Assembly (NCBI GenBank): GCA_016776705.1
Contig: JADHSW010000022.1
Location: forward strand, 1 to 21,400
Length of the DNA: 21,400 nt
From: Rhodospirillales bacterium
GTDB taxonomy: Bacteria > Pseudomonadota > Alphaproteobacteria > Rhodospirillales > JABHCV01
Direction: 5' to 3'
The translations under genes and the position numbers were made by a program. The notes beneath the pieces were generated by a model. The model worked only from the letters and a program-made list of their open reading frames with translations. It was not told the DNA's origin and did no database searches. Below are positions 20,691-21,400 of the stretch, piece by piece (the first letter of the stretch is position 1; the number at the start of each line of letters is the position of its first letter).

Positions 20691-21400
20691 ATGCAACGAC
20701 TTAGGCAAGGCCTTGTTTGGGGTGTGATTTGTCTTTCCTTGTGGAATCGTGCGTCTGTGGCACAGGAAAATCCGCCGGAATTAACGACCCCTCAAATTCT
20801 GAAGCTGATTGAAACTCATGGCAGTTATGCAATTGGCGAAGCAGCAGCCAATATTGATGTTGCCCGTGCTCGTTTGGACGAGGCGAATTCGGCCCTGTAT
20901 CCACGGGTCTCTCTGGATGCCACGGGGCAAAGGTATCAATCGACCCAGAAGTGGCAAGCAGATGATGCCGAGATTTATGGCGCCCTTGAAGTCGTTCAGC
21001 CGATCTATGATTTTGGCAAAAGCGGCTCAGAAATTGACGCCGCCGTCTCCGAAGTCGCAGCGGCTGAACAGGCCATGATTACGGCGCGCAATACCGTGCT
21101 GCTTGAAGGTCTGGCCTTGTTCTTCGAGTTACATGCCTCAGAATTGCAGTTAAGGGCCTTCAATGAAATTCATGCATCCGCCTATGTGAGCTGGGATCGG
21201 GCCAAGGAGCAACTGGGCATTGGTCGTGCCAGCCCCGTGGATGTTGCCGAGGCTCTGGCATTGGTTGAAAAGACTCGCCTGGATTACTTTAGGGAACGCA
21301 GTCATAATTTTACCTATCGTATCCGTCTTGAGGAATTAATCGCCCAGACCTTACCCGCAGAATTGATTTCGCCTCCAAAGCCGCCTGAAAAGGCACCGAT
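20691..21400 (+). CDS. TolC-family outer-membrane efflux protein, 3' end cut by window
   Basis: An open frame from ATG 20691 runs to the window edge, about 236 residues. It has a signal peptide (ends near RASVAQ) and the first half of an OEP/TolC domain: TPQILKLIETHGSYAIGEAAA, ALYPRVSLDATGQ as the first strand, VVQPIYDFGKSGSEIDAA (the QPIYDFG motif of the family), and long helices with VLLEGLALFFEL and LGIGRASPVDVAEA. TolC trimers form the outer-membrane exit duct for tripartite efflux and type I secretion. It starts 3 bases after the thioredoxin gene and is probably in its operon; the pump genes, if any, lie beyond the window. Confidence 0.88.
   Translation, partial: MQRLRQGLVWGVICLSLWNRASVAQENPPELTTPQILKLIETHGSYAIGEAAANIDVARARLDEANSALYPRVSLDATGQRYQSTQKWQADDAEIYGALEVVQPIYDFGKSGSEIDAAVSEVAAAEQAMITARNTVLLEGLALFFELHASELQLRAFNEIHASAYVSWDRAKEQLGIGRASPVDVAEALALVEKTRLDYFRERSHNFTYRIRLEELIAQTLPAELISPPKPPEKAP

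Overview
The window is chromosomal DNA that looks like a free-living alphaproteobacterium, probably near Rhodospirillales. That reading rests on the block rpoZ - rsh - DUF2062 - pdxJ - lepB - rnc - era - recO, the slt/dapA/smpB neighbourhood, and small alphaproteobacterial families (DUF4170, DUF4169). No phage, insertion sequence, CRISPR array, rRNA or tRNA gene was seen. Gene density is high, with one notable AT-rich gap of 680 bases (8019-8698).

Layout. 1-365: 3' end of a bactofilin gene. 362-4044, minus strand: a probable operon of soluble lytic transglycosylase, L-2-haloacid dehalogenase and a short threonine/serine dehydratase. 4213-6071, plus strand: dapA, smpB and a DUF4170 gene, with a possible acetyltransferase remnant behind smpB. 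6078-8018, minus strand: a two-gene unit for a secreted diheme cytochrome and a secreted beta-propeller protein. 8019-8698: the AT-rich gap, which holds a structured RNA candidate ending in a very clear intrinsic terminator. 8708-9316, plus strand: a membrane-anchored LuxR-type regulator. 9320-11419, minus strand: NYN/LabA-like protein, family 5 uracil-DNA glycosylase, ThrH and DUF4169. 11598-18725, plus strand: folK, rpoZ, rsh, DUF2062, pdxJ, lepB, rnc, era. 18734-19345, minus strand: an unrecognised protein gene lying between era and recO. 19405-21400, plus strand: recO, a SoxW-like secreted thioredoxin, and the 5' part of a TolC-family outer-membrane protein gene cut by the window end.

How the parts work together. 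Most of the window is housekeeping: lysine and cell-wall precursor synthesis, ribosome rescue, stringent response, folate and PLP synthesis, protein secretion, RNA processing, ribosome assembly and recombination repair. The least explained part is 6078-9316: a periplasmic cytochrome plus propeller pair, a long regulatory gap with a candidate non-coding RNA, and a divergent membrane-bound regulator. The proposed link between these parts is inferred from position only.
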